Below, piece by piece: positions 9,346 through 19,650 of a stretch of DNA of 64,000 nucleotides. The position numbers were made by a program, and so were the translations under genes. The notes below the pieces were generated by a model, which ran no database searches, was not told the origin of the DNA, and worked only from the letters and a program-made list of their open reading frames with translations. Origin of the DNA: Adiantum capillus-veneris (taxonomy: Eukaryota; Streptophyta; Polypodiopsida; Polypodiales; Pteridaceae); the NCBI GenBank assembly GCA_014529385.2, contig CM043963.1, positions 5,927,501-5,991,500 of the forward strand, given 5' to 3'. Every line of letters begins with the position of its first letter. The first letter of the stretch is position 1.

Positions 9346-10249
9346 TGTAAACACCAAGGGACTGCCATGCCTAGTCCATCCGCCCAACCTCCCTTTAATA
9401 GGCTCCTAGCCCCTTTCGGACCCCTTCCCACTGGCAGCCGGCCCTTGGCCGAGTCCGTGACCCCTTGGTTTGGCCCTTGGTTAGAATATAGACATGTTCT
9501 TATGGATCTATCTCAACACGAGGCCAAGGTTAAAGGGGTCCAAATGAGAGAGGGTCTATCAAAGAGCAAGGCTACCTAATGGAGCTTAAAGACCTTAGGG
9601 TTAGCTTCATTAAAGACCTCCAAAGGTTAGTGTTAAAAGTCCTTTGACCTTACGCAAGCTAGGGTTGTACTTGAGGTGGAAACCCAGCCCAAGATTGATG
9701 TGCTTCTTGTGATTGATGACTGAGGTTCTTAAGGTGCTTGTCGTGCGTTTGTTCACTAAGGTGATTAAGGTGCTTGTCGTACTTGAGGTGCTACGGCTGA
9801 GCTTGAGGTAAGAAACTTTCCCAATCTTGAAGGGTTCAAGGTGTTCCCAAAAGTCAACATGATCCCTACTCAGCCGGGGGCGAGCCCTCATTGTAGGAGC
9901 TAGATAGAGAACACACACACCCTCACACAATTCAAGCATTGTCTAAAGAAGTAACAAGGACACTTGTCAAATTCCTCTTCATGTTTCCCTCATGGTGTAC
10001 CTAAATCCTACTGGTTTGTCTCTCAAGGGGTCCAATGATAATATAGCTAATTTAATGAATTGTGTATGCATTTATCAAGTCCTCTCTCTCAAAGAGGAAA
10101 GGGGGACACTTGTCCCAAGGCTAGCATGCTTGCTTGATATGCACTCTGCATGTGATTGGCCAGGATTTAAGGGGTCCAATGAGCTTCCACCATGAGCTAG
10201 AAGAGGGGGTCGACCAAAGCAAGGATGGGGCTAGCTTAGGGGTATACTC

Positions 10250-10310
<61 letters not shown>

Positions 10311-11020
10311 ACACACACACACAGGCACACACACTCACTCATTGTGTGAGGTGCAAAGTGCAAGAGCTCCATCTCCTTCTCCAAGCTTGTTGAGAAGTTG
10401 AGAGCCTACACCAATACTCTTGTCTATGAAATGCAAATTTAACCCAGAGCCATGCTCCAATGCTTATGCTTGCCATCTTCTTCATCTTCATTACTGTGCT
10501 ATTATGCTATGCTACGCAAGAAGAGTGATGATAATTGAGGAACTATTTATTTCTCCTATGAATGTTTCTTCTTCTTCTTCCCTACCCTCATTCCCCGCTA
10601 GCTCTCTCCACCTTTGAAGGTGTTTGAGGCCTTGGTGCTGAGGCCGGGGATGGTTCATGCTTTTAGAAAGAATATGTGATGCTCGTGATGCATGAAACTT
10701 TCCATCTTCATTGCATCACCTAGGTCACAAGGAACACATATATTGTATTGTACCAAGTGTCTCTTGATGGGAGAATCTATAATACAAAAGCCTATTGAAG
10801 GGGGAACCAGATCCACATAAATCCGGTCCTCAACTGTTGTCAAGTTCTCTAACTCTCTCTCTTGCAAAAGCATTGTTCATGTGAAGTTAATTAAATATAT
10901 GGTTATGCTGCTACCACTAATTAAGTTCACCCTTTATGTTCTCAAAGTAGTCTCATAAAAATGATCACTCTAATTCTCTTAGTTCCGGTATTCTAAAAGT
11001 TCACAGGCCATTTCCATCAC
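9346..11020. repeat. LTR-like, non-coding block between opposite primer-binding sites
   Basis: Lies between a minus-strand primer-binding site (9333-9344) and a plus-strand one (11023-11034), so it should hold 5' LTR sequence of two divergent elements. It contains short direct repeats: 'TTAAGGTGCTTGTCGT' at 9729 and 9765, and 'AAGGGGTCCAA' near 9534, 10025 and 10170. I see no convincing coding region and could not fix the LTR starts. Confidence 0.45.
10251..10322. repeat. Poly-C tract followed by (AC)n microsatellite
   Basis: 46 consecutive C, then about 13 AC units. A tract this long is prone to polymerase slippage, so its true length is uncertain. Confidence 0.95.
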
Positions 11021-11022
11021 AT

Positions 11023-11034
11023 TGGTATCAGAGC
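11023..11034 (+). promoter_or_regulatory. Plus-strand tRNA-Met primer-binding site of an element remnant
   Basis: TGGTATCAGAGC is a perfect match to the common plant LTR-retrotransposon primer-binding site, preceded by 'CATCACAT' as expected for an LTR end. No plus-strand gag or pol follows within 3 kb, so only the 5' LTR and leader of this element seem to remain. Confidence 0.75.
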
Positions 11035-11113
11035 TATTGGTTTCTCTTTTCAGTCTTAAGAAGAGTGGTTCTATCACTCTACGACCCAAGATTTTTCTTC
11101 TCCATCGTCATCG

Positions 11114-11118
<5 letters not shown>

Positions 11119-11186
<68 letters not shown>
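11119..11186. repeat. (CT)n microsatellite
   Basis: About 34 CT units, one interrupted by G near 11187. Lies in the presumed leader downstream of the 11023 primer-binding site. Confidence 0.95.
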
Positions 11187-11189
<3 letters not shown>

Positions 11190-11558
11190 CTATCAAACAT
11201 TCATAATTTGTAATTCTCTTTGTGTCACTATCCTCTCACTCAAACATGCAACTTGTCTTCTTAAATATTTTGACATATGTTGGGCAACAAGATAAACCAC
11301 CAACGTGACAAGTGTCCTATTTTGTCATACTTGTGAGCTCTCATACACATGAAACAAATTAATTTCAATGGTTTACACTCCATAATAATGGAAATCAATT
11401 TTGAACAATATTAAACCAGAGACTGTTATTAAAAGGGTTTAGAGTACACAAATTAAAACAACAACTATATAAGATAGATATGGAGAAAAAAAACAATACA
11501 ATATGCTAATATGGTGTCAAGGCCTTATTTCTCCAACATTAGCAAGGAAAGGTGAGAT
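11187..11558. other. Non-coding, nothing recognised
   Basis: AT-rich sequence without a credible ORF or repeat. It holds 'TGACAAGTGTCC' (11306-11317), a perfect inverted copy of 9958-9969. Confidence 0.4.
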
Positions 11559-11879
11559 CTAGTTGTTGTTGTTATTGTTGTTATTGTTGGCTCCATTGGC
11601 TATTCCGTGCCCAAAAATGTAAGCCATCCACAGTTCTACCCAAGTCTCCACGTGTTGTTCAAAGGATGCATACTCCTGTGGGGTGCAAAAACCATGTTTC
11701 CCCCAAATCATACTTGCATTGTTTGCTAGTGCCGCAACTTGATCGATATCCCCTTTGGTTGGATGTGCATTGAAACCAAGGTTTAGCATGGAGTTGAATA
11801 TACAGCTTGTGGCCTCATCGATTGCACACAGAGAGTCCGTGTAGTTGTGTGCGCTTTGTACTGTGCATAGTGCATTCAT
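11559..11879 (-). CDS. Uncharacterised ORF with poly-Asn end
   Basis: 106 residues from an ATG. The composition looks protein-like (balanced, Trp-containing), with HNYTDSLCAIDEATSC, GFNAHPTKGDIDQ and ETWVELWMAYIFG. It ends in a run of nine Asn encoded by an (AAC/AAT)n microsatellite. The frame stays open about 45 bp upstream of the ATG before a TGA. It may be the last exon of the broken minus-strand gene whose other pieces lie between 12897 and 17768, but I see no proof of linkage. I do not recognise the family. Confidence 0.35.
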   Translation of the reverse strand: MNALCTVQSAHNYTDSLCAIDEATSCIFNSMLNLGFNAHPTKGDIDQVAALANNASMIWGKHGFCTPQEYASFEQHVETWVELWMAYIFGHGIANGANNNNNNNNN

Positions 11880-12896
11880 AGCATATACACTATTGAGAAT
11901 ATAAGTGGCATGTGCACATTGTTGATGGGGTCAACATGGGGAGGGGGTTGACCACGCTGATTGCATTGTTAGCAATTTCCCGTATGCATGGTAAATATGT
12001 GAATGAGAGAAAAATTCAAGGAATAACTTTAGAAGATAGATACTCAGTGGGTGGAGAGACTAGTGCAAGAATGAATGAATGAAACATTGTGCTCTTCTGG
12101 CTATTTATAAAAAAACTCCAAGTGTCTTTACTTCAAGGTCATTCACACCATGTCCTTTGCAATATTTTCACTTAAAATATAATGAATACAAAAAAACACT
12201 AAAAGATTAACCACCATTGATTGACTTTCCTTTAAAAATTAAACATAGTTATGAAAATAGAAAACAACATAGAGCAAACACATATCGGATTGAGCAAAAT
12301 TAAAACATAGTATGACCAACCAATAAGTTCAGGTGTGCCATTATATAGAAATAAGTTAATATGGAGTAATCAATACAAGTTGGGAAGTAGGTTCCCAGTG
12401 GTCGCAAATCCTATGGGGGTTGTGGTACTGAGGCATGTGCAGGTGGGGCCCCATGGGCAATGAGGGAAATAGTGGTCAAAAGAACGGTTGACCATAGCTT
12501 GGTCAACCAAGAACTATGGTTGGAGGTCTACTAGGAGGAGGAACAGATGGCACAATCGACTCTAGGTGATGTTGTAAAGGAGATGGAGGTGTATGTTACT
12601 GTGCTCTACAAGATACCTCGCACACATAAAGAGTCGATCCTAGACTAGTAGGAAGCCACTGTTGCAGTTGAATATGTGCCAAGAACATTTCTTGTCTCGA
12701 TCAATTTTGATATAATGTCATTGTAGACGGTCGCACTCCATCGACAAGCCACCACAACCTACTAGACTATCTAAAACTGCATCCCCAACCTTTGTGAAGG
12801 TACCCAACAACCATGTCTTTACAAAAGCACAAACATTAGCAGACATTTCAATGGCACATTAGCGGAGTAGTTCAATGGCAAGAATTGAGCATTGAC
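11880..12896. other. Non-coding, nothing recognised
   Basis: AT-rich sequence with many stops in all frames. No LTR ends, terminal repeats or recognisable protein fragments seen. Confidence 0.4.
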
Positions 12897-13537
12897 TTAT
12901 CGCGCAAAGAACTCGCTCTTATCCACTCCAAGCTGAAATGGTGCTCCAAGGGCATCTAGCATGCATGACAAGTCTTGTAGTGGCTCTTGGATCATATCAC
13001 AATCAAACTCAAACCCATCATTGTCAGCTGCCACATCTCCTGCTTGATGATCATACAATAAAATGATTGGAATGACTTCAATTTTATGTGTGAGCATGAC
13101 TAGCCATAAGGTTGCGATCTGCAAGATGAGTACTATTTCAAATAAAAAACACACCAATATCTACCAACCATGAAATTTGTGGAGAAATGGTTGAGAACTT
13201 ATTGGATCCATGAATTCATCTATCACAGCGTATGTGTGTGACACCATATAACGACCGATAGTGTGAAGATGGCAAAAATCATGCAAGCGGGCCTCCTTGG
13301 TGATGAGCGCCAAGTTGTCTTCCTGACTTTCCCTGACTACTGCACCATGCAATAGTAAAAAACATGTAGCCAAGGTGAACACACTAGAAATGAGCTCGAT
13401 AGAGAATGCATTCCATCGGGGTATGCCACCAGTGCGGAAATCAAGTTTGCAATGTGTGGGAAGGTCTGCCCACACAAGTCACACCCCTCCAAGCCGTTGA
13501 TCAGGATCCATTTTGCCAGAGTGTGATAGAGATTCAA
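12897..13537 (-). pseudogene. Unrecognised coding remnant
   Basis: Three overlapping frames look coding but broken. At 13337-13537 a segment with GLEGCDLCGQTFPHIANL. At 13161-13475 a 104-residue stretch with GGIPRWNAFSIELISS and LHDFCHLHTIGRYMVSH. At 12897-13157 a hydrophobic segment (FLFEIVLILQIATLWLVML), then an acidic part (DNDGFEFDCDMIQEP). The shift between the first two near 13440 suggests a frameshift in one exon. No family recognised; possibly part of the decayed gene continuing to 17768. Confidence 0.35.
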
Positions 13538-13940
13538 TCAAATGTTGGATCCCTCAAAGGCTCCTGCAATACATAAATAGCATGCAAAAGAAGATTGAGA
13601 GAGTGCTTGCCAAATTCAAAGTGGGTGTCACAAACTCACTCAAAAGAAATTTTTGGATCCATGTTAGCCTTTCATAGATGGCATACATCAACAAGTACAG
13701 TGAGATGTACTGGATCTATCCCAATACTTAAGATTTATTGCATTTGTGCATCACAGTGAGCCAAAACTGTGTCAAATGCAAAATTTAACGAAATGTTGGG
13801 TATCACAATTTTGTTGTTGTCAAAACATGCATTAAATTGTGGTGGCATTTCTTACCTAGTGGAAAGGAGTCAAGTGGTTTGGGTGTCTGAATAGAAACTG
13901 GGTGGGTTTCCTTGCTTTGAACAGTACCAATGGATATGGT
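13538..13940. other. Non-coding, nothing recognised
   Basis: No ORF or repeat that I can support; presumably intronic or decayed sequence of the minus-strand gene remnant. Confidence 0.35.
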
Positions 13941-14266
13941 TCACTCCGAACCTCGGGATCTCAAGGCTTGAGAAGAACTAGATCTCAGTGACTCCAAGTG
14001 ATGTTCAAAATCACCTTGCTCATAATCTGACCCGCCACCTTCATGCTCGCTCCTTTTGCTTTGAAACTCCTTTGAGAACTTTGAAAAAGCATTGATGACT
14101 GGTCGTCCTCTTCTTGTCTTCTTGCCTTGCAGTTTTTGGGCTTCAATGTCCCTTCGTTGTGCCAGGGGAAATGACATTGGTGGGATTTTTTGGTGACACT
14201 TTGGCTTTTTCCCTTACCCTTAATCTTCTTGTGATATGCTGCAAGTCCACACAAAAATGAGGACAC
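13941..14266 (-). pseudogene. Exon-like Lys/Ser-rich remnant, frameshifted
   Basis: Two overlapping minus-strand frames. The first starts after a good splice acceptor (TTTTTGTGTGGACTTGCAG) with YHKKIKGKGKSQSVTKK; the second continues with RRDIEAQKLQGKKTRRGRP, then an acidic-Ser segment ending SSSSQALRSRG. The shift near 14170 implies one indel. The composition resembles a basic, nuclear-type C-terminus. No family recognised. Confidence 0.35.
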
Positions 14267-14304
14267 TATAGAAAATTAAGCACATTACTTGAACAAGAAA
14301 AACA

Positions 14305-14521
14305 TTACTTATCGTTGTATGCTTCAACTTCATCTTCAAAAAATTTGCCATCCGCATAGTCCAAAAACCATGGACAGTCTCTCCACATTTCCTTACCATG
14401 GAGATTCTCTATCCAATTGTCAGGATAGAGATCGCCCTCCTCTCTCCCAGACTCCACCCATGTATCGCTGGGATGCTTGGGGTATGGATTGCAAAGGCCT
14501 ATTTTAAGGGCGCCCAACCAC
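14305..14521 (-). pseudogene. Exon-like segment of the unrecognised minus-strand gene
   Basis: Bounded on the minus strand by an acceptor (TTGTTTTTTGTAG, near 14523) and a GT donor near 14306. It encodes WWLGALKIGLCNPYPKHPSD, then ESGREEGDLYPDNWIENLHG and CPWFLDYADGKFFEDEVEAY. The Trp/Tyr-rich composition and short flanking introns (about 70 bp) argue for a real plant exon. The phase to the next exon does not join cleanly, so the gene is probably broken. Function unknown. Confidence 0.45.
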
Positions 14522-14589
14522 CATCTACAAAAAACAAGAGGAATAACTCCACCGTTCAAAACACACAATTTTAATATTTTAAAGTTCAA

Positions 14590-14822
14590 TACCTCTATAG
14601 CATGCATCAGAGAGTACAAGAAAAATGTGACTACTCCTCGGCGTTGTGAGTAGCTCGTATGGTTTTCTTCTATCGCACAAAAGCCTTGCCAAAGTTCTTT
14701 TATCAATAAGTTTGTAGTGCATTGCTAAGAGACATGCCACAATCACGTATGGTGCATGCATGTAGATTCTTTAACAAGGAGTTCTCGGCCTCCATCTTTT
14801 TGGACACACTCAATACACCCCT
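14590..14822 (-). pseudogene. Exon-like segment of the unrecognised minus-strand gene
   Basis: Starts after acceptor TACTTAATGTGCAG with GCIECVQKDGGRELLVKE. After a frameshift near 14760 it continues as MHAPYVIVACLLAMHYKL and RKPYELLTTPRSSHIFLVLS, ending at a GT donor near 14590. Its upstream intron carries the E1 insertion; removing E1 joins it in phase to the exon at 17533-17768. Function unknown. Confidence 0.45.
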
Positions 14823-14883
14823 GCACATTAAGTATTAGTAATGTGGCAATACGAGATAAGACCCGAAACTCTAGTGTTAATAC

Positions 14884-15784
14884 TGAGGCGGTCCGGGGCG
14901 GGCAGCAAGAAGAGCGGCCCCTAAACACCCTTCGAGGCTCCCGTGTTGCTCAAATGGGGCTGGGGCAAGCACAATCAGATACAACAACAACCCATAGCCA
15001 GAAACCAAACAAGAAAAGGGGCACCACCTAGTTGTAGATGCGAACTAGGACGCACGTGATATCTCCTTGTACTCAAACGCACAGAGAGAGGGAATTGCAA
15101 GATAGCCACACACACCAAACACAAACATTCACCACGCCAGAGAGAGGTAAAGCGCACAAATCAACTTGAGCAACTCATTTTTAGCCTTAAAGACTAGATG
15201 CACACAAAGCTTGATGAGAAATAGAGAGACAACACAAAACTTGACCTTGTTGCCAATACACAAATTGTCTTAGGGTCACGGGAGCCCTCTCACAGAGCAC
15301 CCTCTTACAATTGAAAGTTTTGGAAAACAATTCAACAAGCCCTCAAAACACCAAGCATGAAATGGCACAACAAACTTCAAGGATAACATACCTTCAACCA
15401 CCTGATGAGCCAACTTATCAAGTCAATTTGGAGAGAAGAGTCTTAGTTGCAGCATACAATTGCACCCAAAACTATGAATCGTATTTATGGACAAGAGTAG
15501 GCTACAAGTGTGATTGCATAGTATAATATCACTCCACTCCTCTAGATGGCATAACTAACTTCAAGCTCCTCCATGCACCTATGTGTAGTGATGGAATAGA
15601 GCACTCACAATGCACACACTCTACACAACTAGGCTTGAAGAGTGGTGTGTCATGTGTTGAGAATGATGTGGTGTAGTGTGATCATGGGATGATTTACAAG
15701 GGAGAGAAGGGCTCTATTTATAGGTTTTAGAAGCCCCGACTAGAATTAGGCCCGATCAAGTTTATTTGAAGGAATAAAAGATTA

Positions 15785-15828
<44 letters not shown>

Positions 15829-17506
15829 AATGAGGGTGGGTCTCTCTTGTCCTTTGAGTCACATGGATGTGGGCTCAAGGGAAGAGAATTATTGAGGATG
15901 AAAGGAGAGAGGATTGAGTGAATAATTTGGGAGTGCCTACTCTAGTAGAGGGTGCATTTTACACTAAGGTTAGTGGTTAGTAGTTAGTAATTATCACTAC
16001 AAAATATTTACAAAATCATTCACCAAATGGTGAGATATATGATGAGAAAAGTTAGAGAAGGGATGAGCTTGTAAAGAGAGGTTGAAGCTTTGGAGAAGTT
16101 GACATTCACCTCTTTACAGCACCGGTAGAAGAAGCGGTCAGCATGGCGAAGTAGCGCGTGTCGATGAAGCTATGTTATCTTCAAACCTTGGAAAATTGAT
16201 GATAAAGCATTCATTTGCAGAGGTTATCCTTGGATTTTTGCTGATTATTTGAAGTTCTTACAAAGCTGAAGAGAGTATGGTAATATGGACATATATGTAG
16301 AGAGAAAGGGGAACCCATAGGGTGTAGAAATGGAGGATGAAGGCTATGGAGGTGGGAGAGATGTGGCAATGGTGAAGAGGATGAATTAGGACATGGGAGT
16401 TGCAGGTTTGGGAGTGGGAAGGAGAGGGAGGAGTGTGTGTGAAAGAGGAAAATGATAAAGTGGAAGAGGGAGTGTGGCTGCATAGCATGGGCAAACTGGG
16501 GTCCACCAATAAAATCATATCTCACAGCTCGTAACTCAAACAAATATGAAAAAATTTGAGGTGAAAGTTCAGCTCACGAGCTACAACTTTTGTTTGTATC
16601 ACCTTTTCAAATTCGGGGAGCATGTGATCTTTAAAAATTCAGCAAAACTGGCTGTTTTTTCCACTGCACAAGATCCTTGTGAGGTCCTTCTTTGGATGAT
16701 TCTTTTGAATACCTCCAAGAGTGAGCTCACCATGGTGCATGCATGCATGCCACATACCCTTGATCTTATTTGGTAGGTCTATAATTGAAGATATTATTGA
16801 GATCATGATATAAGTGAATAGTACAACTAAGAAAATCAAATATTGAGGGGTCTAAAAAAATATGTACATGTGAAATATAAATAATATAGGTGGAAAAAAT
16901 ATAAGAGGGTCAAAATAAATCTCTCTCATTATAAGTCTACCATAAAAAGATGAATATTTTTTGTTGTCTAATTTATGAGAGTAATAGAGAATAGATGTAG
17001 GAAGGAAAAAATCGCAATAGTGAAAAAATATACACATAAATAGAACTAGTTTTTTTGGATTTTTGTTGGGATGGAGTTACACCAAAAATAAGAGAATCTT
17101 GCATGAAACTATTTTTATATGGAATAAAGAGTATGAAAAATAGTAAGAAAAAATATGGTAACGGTGAGTCAATGTACATAGCATAAATAACACACGCCTA
17201 AGTATAAATATTTAAATAAATACCAAAATAATTATGAAAAATCCTTATATTTAGGCCCTATATACAATGAAATATTTACACACAAATGGGCCATATTATA
17301 CTTATATTTTTTTATGTTTTTATTTTTTGATTCAACTAGCCCAGTGACTAGCTAATTGAGGATTTTTAAGAAGATATGGAAAAAGTCTCCTATCTCACAC
17401 ACTCCTACGTACAGTGAAATGGTAGGGATAACCAAAATGTTTGAGTGATTTGATAGGGTGAGTTAGCTTACTATGGCAATTATGGAAAGCCAAAAAACGG
17501 CTATCA
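14884..17506 (+). mobile_element. Repeat E copy 1: solo-LTR-like, 2.6 kb
   Basis: Begins TGAGGCGGTCC and ends GGCTATCA, flanked by ATAC on both sides (14880-14883 and 17507-17510; AATAC if the end is taken one base earlier). A second copy lies at 54854-57503, similar along its length. A TATA-like CTATTTATAG near 15715 supports plus orientation. No coding capacity. The TG..CA ends, target duplication and lack of internal genes fit a solo LTR. It sits within a predicted intron of the minus-strand gene remnant. Confidence 0.65.
15788..15826. repeat. (AT)n microsatellite in repeat E1
   Basis: About 19 AT units, absent from the corresponding place in E2, so gained after the two copies separated. 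Confidence 0.9.
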
Positions 17507-17510
17507 ATAC

Positions 17511-17768
17511 ACTCACCTTTCAAGCTGTCACCAAAATACGTGCATTCTCAACCATTGTGAGAAGAGCTTCTCCTACACTGGAATAAATGCTTCCACTAAC
17601 GACACATTGCCCTTGGCCAATATATCGATCATGTGATATTTTCCGCAATGTATCATTGGATAAAATTCTTAATAAATTGAGAACAAACTGTGCTATCAAA
17701 AACAAATAGTACTTACTCCGAAGGACTAATCCGCACCCGTGTAACCTCGGAGACTCTGAAGGGGTCAT
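17511..17768 (-). pseudogene. Exon-like segment of the unrecognised minus-strand gene
   Basis: Encodes LSNDTLRKISHDRYIGQGQC, then VVSGSIYSSVGEALLTMVEN and ARILVTA, followed by TGA and AAG next to a strong donor (AAG|GTGAGTG). With the TGA taken as a mutated codon, splicing across the E1 insertion joins in phase to KGCIECVQKDGG at 14822. I do not recognise the protein. The stop and downstream frameshifts indicate a decayed gene. Confidence 0.45.
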
Positions 17769-17779
17769 TTTGCAACCCT

Positions 17780-18106
17780 TCTCTTGCTAGACCACAAAAG
17801 AGATGCATTTTCGGAAAGGCTTAGGAAAAATGAAAGTGAAAGTAATATGAGAGGTTTGAAGATGGGGGAATAAGGTTTAAGAGAAATGAAATAAGAGAAA
17901 GTGGGAGTAGAAGGTTTGGAAAGGTATAAAGAAAAGATTTATTTATTTTTTTGGTTTATTAAAGATAGAGATCACTAACGCTTAAGTAACATTAGAACTA
18001 TGAAAAAAATTAAAGAGTCCAAAAGTAAGCTTTTATAGGCATTTGGAAGGGAGGGAGAAGGGATGGTAAAAAATATATATATACTTTTTGGTCAAAGGAG
18101 AATTGT
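17780..18106. other. Non-coding, nothing recognised
   Basis: A- and G-rich sequence with no supportable ORF; leads into the G-run block. Confidence 0.4.
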
Positions 18107-18575
18107 GTGGGGGGGAGGGGAGGGAGAAGGGGGAAATTCGTGAGAGGGGGGCTCAAAAGGAGGGGCGGTAGGGCAGGCGTAGGTGGGGACAAAGGGGGAG
18201 AGGGGGTACGGGGGCAGGACGGGAGGGGGCAGTGGGGACCGCAAGGGGGTGGGGGTAGCTTGGCAGGAGGGGGACGCGGGGATCAGTGCATGGCAGGAGA
18301 GGTCACAATAGAGGCATGGTGACGCGAGGGGGCAAGGGTAGTGGTGCAAAGGTTGTTTTTGTCTACGTGGAAAACAACATCGACCATCCCCTAGCCCCCC
18401 GTCGCCCCACAGTCCCTGCTGCCCGTCACCGCCATGTCCTTGCGCGCCACCCCCCCCCCCCCCCCCCCCCCCCCCCCACCCCCCACCCCCCATCCCCGAC
18501 CCTTGCATTTTACCCCTTGTGTGCCCTGTCTCCTACCGCCTCGTTGCCTCCCTAAAACCTTCCCCCCTCCCCCTT
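18107..18575. repeat. G-run block followed by C-run block
   Basis: 18107-18280 is packed with G runs of 3-7 on the plus strand; 18389-18575 is packed with C runs, including one of about 30 C (18448-18477). Many G-quadruplex-capable motifs exist on each strand. Long ORFs here (Gly/Arg- or Pro/His-rich) are composition artefacts. The 5' LTR of element D starts truncated at its right edge. Confidence 0.8.
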
Positions 18576-18579
18576 ATTT

Positions 18580-19581
18580 GCCTTAATTGGTTTGACAATG
18601 TACATAGTCCAATTGTTTCATGGTGACACACTCATCTCGCCTACAAAGACTGATGCGGGCAAAAACTGCCAAAAATAGCAGCTAACAGGCGCCGTTGCAG
18701 AATTGCATGGACAGTGACCCAAAATGGTATATTGATGAAAAATGATGCTTATTTATGATTTTTATGCTTATGTGAGTGATCCCACAAATTTAGGGATTTT
18801 CTTGACTCCGTTTGTGATTTTCCGCATCAAAAATGATATTTTTTGGGTCAAAAATGAGTTGAAAATGGCCTAGTTTTGGTCCAAAGTGGCAAAATGGCCC
18901 AAAAATTGACACATCAGCTCATATTTCTGTGGGGAAGAGAAAGAAGGGGGCTTTTTACAGAAAAAACCTGCAATTTATCACTACTGTGTAATGGCTTCCA
19001 TGGTTGCTCAAACTATGTGTAGGGCAGAACCGCCTCTTTGCAATCTTGTATCTGAGCTTGTGAGTGAGTGAATTAGGGTTTCTCCTTATCAAAATGGTGT
19101 GTGGGCTTCACTTTAGAAGCTCATAAATCTCTGCAAAATCAAAAAAATTTCGTCGTGAAGGTGGAAGCTGGAGCATTCCTTTCAACAACTGTTTGATGCT
19201 ACGACTATGTAGTTGGGGGCAAGGCTACATGATACCATGAAAGAGGTGTGGGTTTTGATTGAGAATTGTGCTTGTAGGAGCATTGAGGTTTCATGGCTGA
19301 AACTTTAGTTTTTTCAAATGGTCTTTTAAAGTGAAATTGAATGTGATTTGATGATCCTCTTATCATATTCTCAACTTCGAAAACAAGCAATTTCCAAGCA
19401 TGATAGGAAAGAGGGTTTGTGACTTTGCTGTCACGAACGCTCTTAGATTCTCTGTCACCCATAGAAAGAGGGTTGTTGATTCTCTACAAAATCTTTTTCA
19501 CGAAGTCCTTGTGACTCTCATCACGAATCTCACAGCCAGAGGTTTTGCACCTTCCCCAGCTAGACCGCACACAATCCGACA
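18580..19581 (+). repeat. Element D 5' LTR, 5'-truncated
   Basis: Matches 43469-44464 from 'TTGGTTTGA.AATGTACATAG' to 'CTAGACCGCACAC..TCCGACA'. Ends in CA next to the primer-binding site. Confidence 0.85.
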
Positions 19582-19585
19582 TTTC

Positions 19586-19600
19586 TGGTGAACCCGACAC
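19586..19600 (+). promoter_or_regulatory. Element D primer-binding site
   Basis: TGGTGAACCCGACAC starts four bases after the LTR end. It starts with TGG as a tRNA 3'-CCA complement must; I cannot assign the tRNA with confidence. Confidence 0.6.
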
Positions 19601-19650
19601 GAAGTTGCTGAGGTGGGAGTTTGCAAATTGATCTAAACACTTTGTTAGCC

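Noticed and set aside
11022-11295. Ser-Leu repeat ORFs, and similar ORFs at 6339-6694, 52315-52522, 54920-55174 and 59719-59970
   Set aside because: Encoded by CT/GA microsatellites on either strand.
9958-11317. Perfect 12-bp inverted repeat GGACACTTGTCA / TGACAAGTGTCC as transposon ends
   Set aside because: No target duplication outside the pair, and similar 'GACACTTGTCC' words occur nearby at about 10105, so chance or local repeat sharing is likely.
18092-18555. Gly/Arg-rich and Pro/His-rich ORFs on both strands
   Set aside because: Direct products of the G-run/C-run block; no domain and no conservation expected.
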